Below are positions 19,120 to 27,594 of a DNA stretch of 64,000 bases, in pieces; the first letter of the stretch is position 1, and the number at the start of each line of letters is the position of its first letter. The stretch spans positions 124,001-188,000 of the forward strand of contig JAKQIY010000057.1 in the NCBI GenBank assembly GCA_029561455.1. Direction: 5' to 3'. This DNA is from a bacterium (lineage in GTDB: Bacteria; Zhuqueibacterota; Zhuqueibacteria; Residuimicrobiales; Krinioviventaceae). A model generated the notes under the pieces. It ran no database searches. It saw only the letters and a list, made by a program, of their open reading frames with translations, and was not told the DNA's origin. Both the position numbers and the translations under genes were made by a program.

Positions 19120-19641
19120 ATGGATAAAAATATACTTATAACCCCGCAAACCAAAATTGCCGAATTGCTGGCAAGCTACCCGCAGCTTGAAGAGGTGCTG
19201 ATCGACATGGCGCCGCAATTCCGCAAGCTGCAAAACCCGGTGCTGCGTAAGACCATCGCCCGGATCACCAGTCTGCAACAGGCAGCCATGGTCGGTAAGG
19301 TGCCGCTGCAAAAAATGATCAACACCCTGCGCAGCGCCGTGGGCCAGGAAAAACTCGATTCGTCAAGCCCGGAAACCGAACAGACGGGCGGGCAGCCGGC
19401 CTGGTTCAATCCCGCCAAAATTGTAAAAAAGCTGGATGCCCGGGCCATGCTGGAACGCGGCGAGCACCCGGTTGGCATTGTGGTACAGGAAGTACAAACC
19501 CTGCAGGCCGGTGAAATCTATGAATTGATCGCCCCGTTTGAACCGGCGCCGCTGATCGACAAGGTGAAGGAAAAAGGCTTGGCCGCCTGGGTGAACAAAA
19601 CCAGTGAGGATGTGTATTATACCTATTTTTGCCGGGAATGA
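19120..19641 (+). CDS. DUF1858-DUF2249 two-domain protein
   Basis: 173 aa starting at ATG 19120, chosen over ATG 19105 because ATAAGGA lies just before 19120 and the earlier start would overlap the upstream gene. Residues about 5-65 match the DUF1858 helical domain ('TKIAELLASYPQLEEVLIDM'). Residues about 100-170 match DUF2249, a TusA-like fold ('KKLDARAMLERGEHP'). The linker is polar and Pro/Gly-rich. This pair occurs next to hemerythrin/DUF438 genes and nitrite/NO metabolism genes in many anaerobes. It follows the DUF438 gene after 1 nt and is surely co-expressed. Role in metal or sulfur handling during nitrosative stress is an inference. Confidence 0.8.
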   Translation: MDKNILITPQTKIAELLASYPQLEEVLIDMAPQFRKLQNPVLRKTIARITSLQQAAMVGKVPLQKMINTLRSAVGQEKLDSSSPETEQTGGQPAWFNPAKIVKKLDARAMLERGEHPVGIVVQEVQTLQAGEIYELIAPFEPAPLIDKVKEKGLAAWVNKTSEDVYYTYFCRE

Positions 19642-19654
19642 TGTTGCTCGTAAG

Positions 19655-19720
19655 GGCAGCCCTCGCGGCTGCCCTGGATAATTGCAGAAACAACAATATA
19701 TTCAGGCAGGGGCAAGCCCT
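19655..19720. repeat. Two adjacent palindromic (REP-like) hairpins
   Basis: GGGCAGCC-ctcgc-GGCTGCCC at about 19655-19675 and AGGGGCA-agccc-TGCCCCT at about 19700-19719, directly after the DUF2249 gene. Both are G+C-rich in an AT-rich gap. They may act as transcript 3' ends or belong to a dispersed palindrome family, as other G+C-rich palindromes occur at 20633, 22188 and 22315. Confidence 0.55.
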
Positions 19721-19869
19721 GCCCCTCCTGTTGAGAACCTGCCGGGCTTGCCACCAGCCATATACAATAAACAAAAAACCAATTGCATTTTTCGGATTTT
19801 CCCTTTATAATAAACTGTTAAAGCCTGTAATACTAACAATCTTGAATAATGTTAATTAAGGAGCAAGTC

Positions 19870-20622
19870 ATGAATCGAAAACCAGTTTTTATATGGATGG
19901 TGTCCCTGCTTTTTCTGGTTCTGTGTATCCAAACCGCCCATAGCGATATATACATGAAACAAAAACAACATACCGATGCGATGCAGATAATGGGGCAATC
20001 ACAACCGGCGGAAGATATAATCTCAGAAACCTGGATGACTGCCAATAAAATGGTAGTGATTAACCCAAAACAAAAAATTATTATCGATATGGTTAAAAAG
20101 ACTATTACCATGGCTAACCATGAAAGCAAAACCTACAATACCATGCCGCTGGATTTTTCACAGGCCAAAACAGAAAACAACCAGGATATGGCAGCAATGC
20201 AACAAATGATGGGACAAATGAAGATGAAAATGACGGTAACGCCCACCAATGAACGGAAAAAAATCAGCCAATGGAACTGCCGCAAGTATAATCAAACCCT
20301 GGAAATGGATATGGGTGCGATGAAAACCGCTACCAAAGCGGAGATCTGGGCCAGTCCGGATATTAAAATAGATAAAAATATGTACGCTAAATATACCGCT
20401 AGTACTATGGCAATGATGCCCGGTATGAGCCAAAACATGGAAGCCATGATCAAAGAAGCGGAAAAGATCGACGGTGTGCAGGTTTATAGCAGCCAAACAG
20501 TGGAGATGATGGGACAAACAATTAAATCAAATACGGAATTGCTGGAATATAAAGAAGGAACGGCGCCAGCGAATGTGTTTGACATTCCTAAAAATTATAA
20601 AAAAGCCGAAATGTTCCGCTAG
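19870..20622 (+). CDS. Methionine-rich secreted protein (DUF4412-like)
   Basis: 250 aa from ATG 19870, which follows AAGGAG with proper spacing; the upstream in-frame ATG 19849 is rejected. Signal peptide about 1-26 (ends AHS-D). The mature part has about 28 methionines, clustered in 'MAAMQQMMGQMKMKMTV' and 'MAMMPGMSQNMEAM'. It has one cysteine and a pattern of beta strands like DUF4412 / LolA-like periplasmic proteins ('VVINPKQKIIIDMVKKTITM'). Methionine clusters are common in periplasmic Cu(I)/Ag(I)-binding proteins, which raises a metal-binding possibility, but no metal-resistance gene is adjacent. Function unknown. Confidence 0.7.
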   Translation: MNRKPVFIWMVSLLFLVLCIQTAHSDIYMKQKQHTDAMQIMGQSQPAEDIISETWMTANKMVVINPKQKIIIDMVKKTITMANHESKTYNTMPLDFSQAKTENNQDMAAMQQMMGQMKMKMTVTPTNERKKISQWNCRKYNQTLEMDMGAMKTATKAEIWASPDIKIDKNMYAKYTASTMAMMPGMSQNMEAMIKEAEKIDGVQVYSSQTVEMMGQTIKSNTELLEYKEGTAPANVFDIPKNYKKAEMFR

Positions 20623-20632
20623 AATATAACTT

Positions 20633-20660
20633 GTAGAGACAAGGCATGCCTTGTCTCTAC
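20633..20660. repeat. Perfect 28-bp palindrome
   Basis: GTAGAGACAAGGCA followed immediately by its exact reverse complement, between the convergent methionine-rich and FISUMP genes. No T-tract follows, so it is more like a dispersed palindromic repeat than a classic terminator, though it may still stop or protect both transcripts. Confidence 0.75.
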
Positions 20661-20716
20661 CTACTTTACCAAACATACATTAATAAGGGGATTTGCTTAC
20701 AATAGAATTGTACTTT

Positions 20717-21958
20717 TTAATCCCTCACCAGGCGAATCGAGAATCCATTTCGCCTGCTACAATCGTAGCGGACCACTTCTGATGAATGAGCGTATGGACT
20801 GCGATAAAGGGCGTAATCACCATAGAATAGAGTAGCCGACCAATAAAAGGCGAATTCGCCCATGTTATCGAAAAAACCTGTAATGCTTTCGTGACGTCCG
20901 CCAGGCAGCGCGGTAAAACCACTTTCATTGCTAGCTCCGGTGTTGGGACTGTTCCAGTGTTCAGCGCCGCTTTCTTTCATTTTACCGCCAGCCACAGCAT
21001 CTCCCCCTAAAAAATTAATCAGTATCTGCCATTCCGCATCCGTAGGGACATGCCAGCCGGATGGGGCAATATTACGGCTGTCGTTCACCGCGTACCAGTT
21101 GTACAGCGCGCCATAAGTATCTGCATAGCTGCTGTTATTGTTATAATAGCAGTACGCACCGGCAGTCAATGCCAACCATGCAGAATTTTCCGTTACATTG
21201 GGAATTGAGGTTCCATCCCGGTAACGTGTGGTTCTCAGGTCTTCCGCCATCCACCATTGGCTGCCTATTTTAACTGTTTTATAGGTATTACCGTCAATAT
21301 CTGTCATTGTCCCGGTTTTTAAAGTAATGGTCACCTGCCTGGTCGTGGTATCCCTGAGGCCTCCTGAATCCATTACTTCCAGTCTGACAGTTTTTACACC
21401 TGTTGAAAAGGCAAATTGATTAGTAGCTGATTTGCTATTCGAGTATTCCGTATCCCACGAGCCGTTATCCTCCCAGTCCCAGCGCACCAACAAAACGGAG
21501 GTTGGGTCCTCGAGGTCCGAACAGCCGGAGGCATCAAAGTTGAATACGGTCTGGGTCGTGCCGAAGGTTGGCTCAACAGTAAATGACGCAACCGGGGGCG
21601 TATTGCCGGTCGAATTCATTTCGTTAGCGGTAACCCGTACCCGGTAGCTGTTGCCGCTCACCCATGGATTATCCGTAAAAAAATCCCACACAATATGCTT
21701 ATTTATTCCGGGTACAATACCCTTGCCGACATCGCCGCCGAATCGTGTGCATGGTAATATCCAGGTAGCGCCGTCATCGTTTGACGCTGTTATGCCAACT
21801 TCAAGGATATCGCCATCCGCGTCTGTTACATCATAATATATATCTACCAGCAGGCTGCCGTCGGTGCGTTGTTCAAAACGGACATTGTTAACTACCGGCG
21901 CGGCGGCATATACTGTAACTGCTGCCAACAATAACAGGATTATTGTCTTTATTTTCAT
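20717..21958 (-). CDS. Secreted PKD-FISUMP surface protein (copy A)
   Basis: 413 aa starting at ATG 21958 (AGAGGT ribosome site; the longer frame to 22006 lacks one). Signal peptide about 1-19. Residues 20-135 form a beta-sandwich ('VVNNVRFEQRTDGSLLVDIY'), about 135-225 a PKD-like domain ('FDASGCSDLEDP'), and about 228-413 a FISUMP domain ('DIDGNTYKTVKIGSQWWMAE' ... 'GWHVPTDAEWQ' ... 'GFSIRLVRD'). FISUMP is a C-type-lectin / formylglycine-enzyme-like fold found in surface proteins of Fibrobacter and relatives. It lacks the sorting tail seen in neighbouring proteins. The N-terminal two-thirds is almost the same as copy B (22503-23744), while the last ~50 residues are very different. Probably ligand-binding or adhesive; ligand unknown. 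Confidence 0.8.
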   Translation of the reverse strand: MKIKTIILLLLAAVTVYAAAPVVNNVRFEQRTDGSLLVDIYYDVTDADGDILEVGITASNDDGATWILPCTRFGGDVGKGIVPGINKHIVWDFFTDNPWVSGNSYRVRVTANEMNSTGNTPPVASFTVEPTFGTTQTVFNFDASGCSDLEDPTSVLLVRWDWEDNGSWDTEYSNSKSATNQFAFSTGVKTVRLEVMDSGGLRDTTTRQVTITLKTGTMTDIDGNTYKTVKIGSQWWMAEDLRTTRYRDGTSIPNVTENSAWLALTAGAYCYYNNNSSYADTYGALYNWYAVNDSRNIAPSGWHVPTDAEWQILINFLGGDAVAGGKMKESGAEHWNSPNTGASNESGFTALPGGRHESITGFFDNMGEFAFYWSATLFYGDYALYRSPYAHSSEVVRYDCSRRNGFSIRLVRD

Positions 21959-22187
21959 ATCTACCTCTGTTTCATCAGCCAAAAGCTTGAGATTATTGAA
22001 TATCACAGATTATTTTTATAACAGCAATCAGGTTGTAAGCTCTGCCCCATCGTTTATAATATAATAATGGGGGGAAAATCCATCCTGCCATCTAACCTGG
22101 TTTATATTACGGTATAGGCAATCCATTTTTTATTCTGTACACAGGGTAATGTTACCCGGCGCGATCTGGTAATTGTTAGTTCCGATA

Positions 22188-22252
22188 GGGGCGATGCATT
22201 CGTTCCAAAAATTCTAAAAATTATCACAATTCCCGGCCAGAATACATCGCCC
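22188..22252. repeat. Palindromic element, unit 1
   Basis: GGGCGATGCATTC at 22188-22200/1 pairs with GAATACATCGCCC ending at 22252 (12 of 13), enclosing an AT-rich loop of about 39 nt. Same size and arm type as the element at 22315, with different arm bases. Confidence 0.6.
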
Positions 22253-22314
22253 ATTTAGAAAAATATCCGTTTTTCCTGCAAGGGCGTTGTGTTTTTCAGG
22301 TTCAATCTCTATAC

Positions 22315-22379
22315 GGGCGAAGCATTCATTGCTGGTTTTGTGCAATTTTTTTCATTCTGTTTGTAAGAATGCTTCGCCC
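22315..22379. repeat. Palindromic element, unit 2
   Basis: GGGCGAAGCATTC at 22315-22327 pairs perfectly with GAATGCTTCGCCC at 22367-22379. Total length is 65 nt, the same as unit 1. The two look like members of a small dispersed REP/MITE-like family. Confidence 0.65.
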
Positions 22380-22502
22380 CTACGATTCTACGACCCTGCC
22401 AAAGAAAATAAAGAAATTTTCGGGTCAGCCGGGCATTGCACGACTGATAAATAATCAAATGCGCCTATGGCTTAGCCGCTGGCGGCGGATAGTCAATTAC
22501 CG

Positions 22503-23744
22503 CTAATCCCGAACGAGACGTACTGAAAATCCGGCGTGCTTACTGCCGTAGCCGTGGCTTACGTCATCGAGATTATAATACAGGAGTCGGACCCACGCGT
22601 AATTTGTATTGAACTCCGTAGCCGACCAATAATAAGCGGTGTAAATCATATCGTAGAAAGAGCCATTACTGTAGCTACGGTAGCCGCCCGGCCGCGCCGT
22701 AAAACCGCTTTCATTGGTAGCGCCGGTGTTGGGGCTGTTCCAATGTTCAGTACCGGTTTCTTTCATTTTGCCGCAGGCAACAGCATCTCCCCCTAAAAAA
22801 TTAATCAGGGTCTGCCATTCCGTATCGGTTGGCACATGCCAGCCAGCCGGGGCAATATTACGGCTATCGTTCACCGCATAACAGTTGTACAGCGCGCTAT
22901 AAGTATCTGCATAACTTCTGTTATTGTCATAATAGCAGTACGCACCGGTGGTTAAATTCACCCACTGGGTGTTATCTGTTACATTCGGTATGGGATCGCC
23001 GTTGCGGTAATGCGTCACTTTCAAATCCTGCGCCATCCACCACTGGTTGCCAATTTTAACCGTTTGATAGACATTACCGTCAATATCCGTCATTGTCCCG
23101 GTTTTTAAAGTAATAGTTACCTGTCGGGTCGTGGCATCCCTGAGGCCTCCTGAATCCATTACTTCCAGTCTGATAGTCTTTACACCCGTGGAAATGGGAA
23201 ACTGATTGGTAGCTGTTTTAATTGTCGTATAATCCGTATCCCATGCGCCATTATCTTCCCAGTCCCAGCGCACCTGCAAGGCGGAGGTTGGGTCCTCGAG
23301 GTCCGAACAGCCGGTAGCATCAAAGTTGAATACGGTCTGGGTCGTGCCGAAGGTTGGCTCTACTGTAAATGATGCGGTCGGAGGTGTATTACCGGTCGAA
23401 TTCATTTCGTTGGCGGTAACCCGTACCCGGTAGCTGTTGCCGCTCACCCATGGATTATCCGTAAAAAAATCCCACACAATATGCTTATTTATTCCGGGTA
23501 CAATACCCTTGCCGACATCGCCGCCGAATCGTGTGCATGGTAAGTTCCAGGAAGCGCCATCATCGTTCGACGCGGTTACGCCAACTTCAAGGATATCGCC
23601 ATCCGCGTCTGTTACATCATAATATATATCTACCAGTAGGCTGCCGTCGTCGCGCTGTGCAAAACGGACATTGTTAACTACCGGTGCGGCGGCAAATACC
23701 GTAACTGCTGCCAATAATAATAGTATGATTGTCTTTATTTTCAT
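22503..23744 (-). CDS. Secreted PKD-FISUMP surface protein (copy B)
   Basis: 413 aa from ATG 23744 (GAGGTG ribosome site), the same length as copy A. Same order: signal peptide (1-19), N-terminal beta domain, PKD-like domain, FISUMP domain. A long stretch of the first half is identical to copy A at DNA level (for example about 115 nt around 23430-23545 versus 21640-21755). The 3' ~150 nt differ even at silent sites. The stop is followed by a 544-nt gap with repeats. It begins 40 nt after the FN3/sorting-tail gene ends and is probably co-transcribed with it. Presumed surface lectin-like protein; no sorting tail of its own, so attachment might depend on its neighbour. Confidence 0.8.
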   Translation of the reverse strand: MKIKTIILLLLAAVTVFAAAPVVNNVRFAQRDDGSLLVDIYYDVTDADGDILEVGVTASNDDGASWNLPCTRFGGDVGKGIVPGINKHIVWDFFTDNPWVSGNSYRVRVTANEMNSTGNTPPTASFTVEPTFGTTQTVFNFDATGCSDLEDPTSALQVRWDWEDNGAWDTDYTTIKTATNQFPISTGVKTIRLEVMDSGGLRDATTRQVTITLKTGTMTDIDGNVYQTVKIGNQWWMAQDLKVTHYRNGDPIPNVTDNTQWVNLTTGAYCYYDNNRSYADTYSALYNCYAVNDSRNIAPAGWHVPTDTEWQTLINFLGGDAVACGKMKETGTEHWNSPNTGATNESGFTARPGGYRSYSNGSFYDMIYTAYYWSATEFNTNYAWVRLLYYNLDDVSHGYGSKHAGFSVRLVRD

Positions 23745-23784
23745 ATCCACCTCGGTATGCGCAAATACACACTCTTGTTACCGT

Positions 23785-24780
23785 TCATTGTAATAACAGC
23801 ATTTTCTGCATAAAGACATGCTCTCCGCTCTCAAAGCGGCATAAATACACGCCGCTGGAGACAACACGGCCATGGTCATCGCAGCCATCCCAGACCGTCG
23901 TATAACTTCCCGCCTGCTGCATACCCGCCGCCAGCTTACGGATGGATTGGCCGACACTGTTGTAAATGACTAATGATATTAAAGAGGTTCGCGGTACTTG
24001 AAAAGTAATTGCTGTAGTCGCATTAAAAGGATTGGGAAACGCCGGCAACAGCGCATAATGTTCGGGCAAGATTTCAGTTTGCCGTCCGGTAATAGCCGAC
24101 CCACTGCCGGTTGTAAACATCCAAGTCGGTGAAAATGCGCCCATTCCACCCGCATTTATTGCGCCAATATGCCAGAAATACTGAGTATTTCCGGAAAGGC
24201 CGGGAACCTGGCACCAGGTGCCGACCTCATCATTATTTTCATAAACGATTGAAGAAAAATCTGATAAAGTGGAAACCTGAATATAATAACATGTCGCACT
24301 TGCCACAACATTCCATTTCAATTCGGTATTGACAGCTACCCCGGTGGCGCCGTTGAGCGGGGATACCAGATTCGGTATACCCGGTGCGTTTGCACCAGTG
24401 ACAAAGCTCCAGATCGGGGTAAACAAACTCTCCCCGGCGATATTAACCGCATTGACGATCCAGAAATATGTGGTACTGCGTGGCAGGCCATAAACCGAAA
24501 AAGTGGTATCAGTCAGTTCTCCCTCCCATACGACCAAGATGTCGAAATCCACAGTTAGCGATACTTGTATACTATATGTCGCAGCGTGTGGTACTTTATG
24601 CCAGTAAAGCACAACAGGATTGGTGATCCCTGTGGCGCCATTTGCAGGTAAACATAGTGATGGCATTTCCGGCGGTAAAGAAGTTAAAAATCCGGATGCG
24701 GAGTCGCCCGAACCGCTCCCGGCTTGTACTAAACCTGTTGTCGTTATTATAACGACCAGAAGAAATAATACCTTGTTCAT
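23785..24780 (-). CDS. Secreted two-FN3-like-domain protein with C-terminal sorting domain
   Basis: 331 aa from ATG 24780 (GGAG nine bases upstream; ORF extension to 24813 rejected). Signal peptide about 1-21 (LVQA-G). Two fibronectin-III-like repeats follow (about 40-135 and 135-230), each with the 'PNLVSPLNGATGVAVNTELK ... YFWHI' pattern. The C-terminal ~85 residues run from 'LPAFPNPFNATTAI' to 'QKMLLLQ', the sorting module. It lies upstream in the same operon as FISUMP copy B. Most likely a cell-surface scaffold or adhesin; no enzymatic motif seen. Confidence 0.75.
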   Translation of the reverse strand: MNKVLFLLVVIITTTGLVQAGSGSGDSASGFLTSLPPEMPSLCLPANGATGITNPVVLYWHKVPHAATYSIQVSLTVDFDILVVWEGELTDTTFSVYGLPRSTTYFWIVNAVNIAGESLFTPIWSFVTGANAPGIPNLVSPLNGATGVAVNTELKWNVVASATCYYIQVSTLSDFSSIVYENNDEVGTWCQVPGLSGNTQYFWHIGAINAGGMGAFSPTWMFTTGSGSAITGRQTEILPEHYALLPAFPNPFNATTAITFQVPRTSLISLVIYNSVGQSIRKLAAGMQQAGSYTTVWDGCDDHGRVVSSGVYLCRFESGEHVFMQKMLLLQ

Positions 24781-25193
24781 GGTCAACTCCACTTTATTAA
24801 AATAATTTGCCAATTAATGTTAACAAAAAAAATTTAGAGAGATATTCAATCTGAAAAAAATATAAAGCGAAAAATTTTAATAATGGAAATACTAACCTGG
24901 GATCACGTTAGTTTTATAAAGAACATGGAGCCACTGGAGGGCGCAAAAGTATCGGGAAATTCATAACTGCCCTGGGAAAATTATGAATGCAAGGGATTTT
25001 TATTACTGTAATATATTATAGAAAGGAGTATTTGTCAATAGATTTCTATATACCAGTCACAAAAGCATAGGCCGCCAGTAAATCAAATCCAGTTTGAACA
25101 TACTAGGCCGCAATTTGAATAGATTAAAAAATCTAAACTGAATACAGGAAAAGGGACTCTACTTTAGCTTCTGGCGTTAACCAGTATCCGGCA
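24781..25193. other. Intergenic region within the surface-protein island
   Basis: 413 nt, AT-rich. A GAAAGGAG ribosome-like site at about 25020-25027 precedes a 12-codon TTG frame only, so no gene is called. It presumably holds the promoter of the FN3 gene. Confidence 0.4.
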
Positions 25194-27398
25194 TTAATCT
25201 CTAATGCAGCGAATTGAAAAACCGGTGCGTTTACTGTTGCTTGACAGGTGCAAAACAGACTGATCAAACATTAGTATGTAACTTCTGGCATCTTCATTAT
25301 TGTACTCTGTGGCCGCCCAATAACAAGCGTTTTGGCCCAATTCGTCAAAATTACTGGTAAAACCATTACGATAACCACCCGGCCGTCCTGTAAAGCCGCT
25401 CTCGTTAGTAGCGCCGGTGTTGGGGCTGTTCCAGTGTTCAGTACCGGTTTCTTTCAACTTACCACCGGCAACACTCTCTCCTCCTAAAAAATCAATCAAT
25501 ATATTCCACTCAATCAGGGTCGGTATATGCCAACCCGTCGGGGCAAGATTCCGGGTTTCGTTTAAAGCATACCAATTATACAAGGCGCCATAATCATCGG
25601 CATTATTACTATCATTCTGGTAATAGCAGTAAGCTCCGGCAACTTGTTCCTTCCATTGGTTATTATCGGTAATATTGGGAATAGCCTCACCATTCCGGTA
25701 ATGCGCCACTCTGAGGTTTTCCGCCATCCACCATTGCTTGCCGATTTTAATAGTTTTATAGGTATTGCCGTCAATGTCGGTAACAGTTCCGGAATCCGGC
25801 ATTGCGGTAGTAAAACAATAGGTTTCGGACCAGGGACTCGTTCCCGCAGAATTGGCGGCGCTCACCCGCCAGTAATAGGTTGCGCCTTGAGTCAAGCCGG
25901 TTAACTGATAAGAAGTATCCTCAAAATCATTCAGGTCAATAAAAATGGTCGTAAAATTAATATTATCAGCGACCTGAAGGTGGTAAGAAAAAGCGCCGGT
26001 TGAGTTCCCCCATCTTAAAAGCGGACTGGTAGATATTTCTGTTTCATTATTATAAGGCGAATATAGATAAGGTGGATCAGGAATAATATCCTTTATTAAA
26101 CGCACGGCATACCCACACTTTTCATTACTATAATAGCGGTTGATATCGGCGTACATATAACTTGTAAATCTGTTCCAGGCTCCTAAACCGGTGTTTTGCG
26201 AACCGGTCCAAAAATAAGCCATAGAACCCAGACTGGTGAAGGTCCCATCATGAGCATAACGAATTCCACCAGGTCGAACAGTCAGACCGGATTCATTACT
26301 GGCGCCTTCATTAGGACTAGTCCAACGTTCTGTACCAGCTTCCTTCATTTTACCGCCGGCAATCTCCATCCCGCCAAGATAATTAACCAGGATATCCCAT
26401 TCCTCATCAGCGGGAACATGCCAGCCGGTTGGGCCAAAACCACGGCTGTCGTGGATTGTGAACCAGTTGTAGAGTACCCCATAATCAGCAGCATAAGCAG
26501 GATTATTGTCATAATAGCACCAGGCGCCGCTCATCTGGTCCATCCATTGGGCATTATCGGTTATATTGGGAATAGGCTCGCCATTATTGTAATAAAGTAC
26601 CCGTAAATTCTCCGCCATCCACCACTGATCGCCAATCAGCACAGTTTGATATATATTACCGTCAATATCGGCAACCGTACTTTTACGAAATACCATTATA
26701 TCATATTCCAATTGATCGGTAATTTCTACATCCTGCCGCTTCCAGGTAACAATGTCGGGCGCGCTGACACGCAACAGATAAATATTTGATGCAGTCTTGT
26801 TCATCCTGCCTGGATTACTCAAATTTTTATTTTCAACTGATATTGCAACGCCGGCAGATTGTCCGGCATGCCCATCCAGTAATAGCATTTTGCGGTTAAT
26901 TCTTTGCTCATTTGTGACCAGGGAATAGATATAAATACCCGCAGCGACGCCCCGGTCATTATCATCAGTCCCATCCCACATCACCAGGTTAAACAATTGG
27001 GTTTGAAAACCGTCATATAACGTTTTGATCTTTTGCCCCAAAACATTATATATTTCAACTCGTATATCGGCAGGCTGAGGTAATTCATAACAGATCCGGG
27101 TAGCCGGATTAAAAGGATTTGGAAAATTCTGATATAAATATAAAGCGCCGGGATTCTTTATTGAGTTATTATCAATTCCGTTATCATATATAAATATGTC
27201 ATAATTTCCCTGGGCATCGGTCATACTGCTGATTACCCTGCCTGAATCAGCCTGATCTATCAATTCAACCAGGGCGTTCACTACAGGTAAATACTCACAA
27301 TCATACACTCTGCCATACAGGATTATTTGCGAAAATGACTTTTGACCGGGAAATAAAAAACAAATAGTAATAATCAATAACCAAATGCGAGATGACAT
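25194..27398 (-). CDS. Secreted double-FISUMP protein with an internal sorting-like (FlgD-type) module
   Basis: 734 aa with signal peptide (about 1-23) and a GGAGGG ribosome site. Order: a short carboxypeptidase-regulatory-like domain (about 25-72), a FlgD/Por-type module at about 88-175 ('YQNFPNPFNPATRI' ... 'RKMLLLDGH'), a linker (176-238), FISUMP-1 (about 239-437), an FN3-like domain (about 440-530) and FISUMP-2 (about 537-734, ending 'GFSIRCIRD'). In other proteins of this window that module is always the last thing in the chain. Here it is near the N-terminus with ~560 residues after it, so it cannot act as an ordinary terminal sorting signal. The protein is probably a surface ligand-binder. 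A 7TM-AraC regulator lies upstream on the same strand. Confidence 0.8.
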   Translation of the reverse strand: MSSRIWLLIITICFLFPGQKSFSQIILYGRVYDCEYLPVVNALVELIDQADSGRVISSMTDAQGNYDIFIYDNGIDNNSIKNPGALYLYQNFPNPFNPATRICYELPQPADIRVEIYNVLGQKIKTLYDGFQTQLFNLVMWDGTDDNDRGVAAGIYIYSLVTNEQRINRKMLLLDGHAGQSAGVAISVENKNLSNPGRMNKTASNIYLLRVSAPDIVTWKRQDVEITDQLEYDIMVFRKSTVADIDGNIYQTVLIGDQWWMAENLRVLYYNNGEPIPNITDNAQWMDQMSGAWCYYDNNPAYAADYGVLYNWFTIHDSRGFGPTGWHVPADEEWDILVNYLGGMEIAGGKMKEAGTERWTSPNEGASNESGLTVRPGGIRYAHDGTFTSLGSMAYFWTGSQNTGLGAWNRFTSYMYADINRYYSNEKCGYAVRLIKDIIPDPPYLYSPYNNETEISTSPLLRWGNSTGAFSYHLQVADNINFTTIFIDLNDFEDTSYQLTGLTQGATYYWRVSAANSAGTSPWSETYCFTTAMPDSGTVTDIDGNTYKTIKIGKQWWMAENLRVAHYRNGEAIPNITDNNQWKEQVAGAYCYYQNDSNNADDYGALYNWYALNETRNLAPTGWHIPTLIEWNILIDFLGGESVAGGKLKETGTEHWNSPNTGATNESGFTGRPGGYRNGFTSNFDELGQNACYWAATEYNNEDARSYILMFDQSVLHLSSNSKRTGFSIRCIRD

Positions 27399-27594
27399 AT
27401 ACCCTCCGTAATTACAGTCAGGGCAATTGATAATTAACTGCCATGTTTATAACATAATTTTACAAAGGCGCATTTCATTTTTAATACCGGGGAAAAACAG
27501 AAAAAGGAGGAAAATCGTTATAAACCGAAATCCTCTCCCTGATGATAAATATAAATAAACATGTACCCCTTTTTTACTATTTACTACTCATATC

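Larger units (their letters stand above)
21959..22502. other. Repeat-bearing gap between the two FISUMP copies
   Basis: 544 nt without an ORF. It contains two related G+C-rich inverted repeats (22188-22252 and 22315-22379, listed separately) and the promoter/ribosome site of copy A at its left edge. Confidence 0.5.

Noticed and set aside
20717-23744. Diversity-generating retroelement acting on the FISUMP genes
   Set aside because: The differing 3' ends of the paralogues vary at all bases, including silent sites outside adenine positions. No template repeat or reverse transcriptase gene is present in the window.
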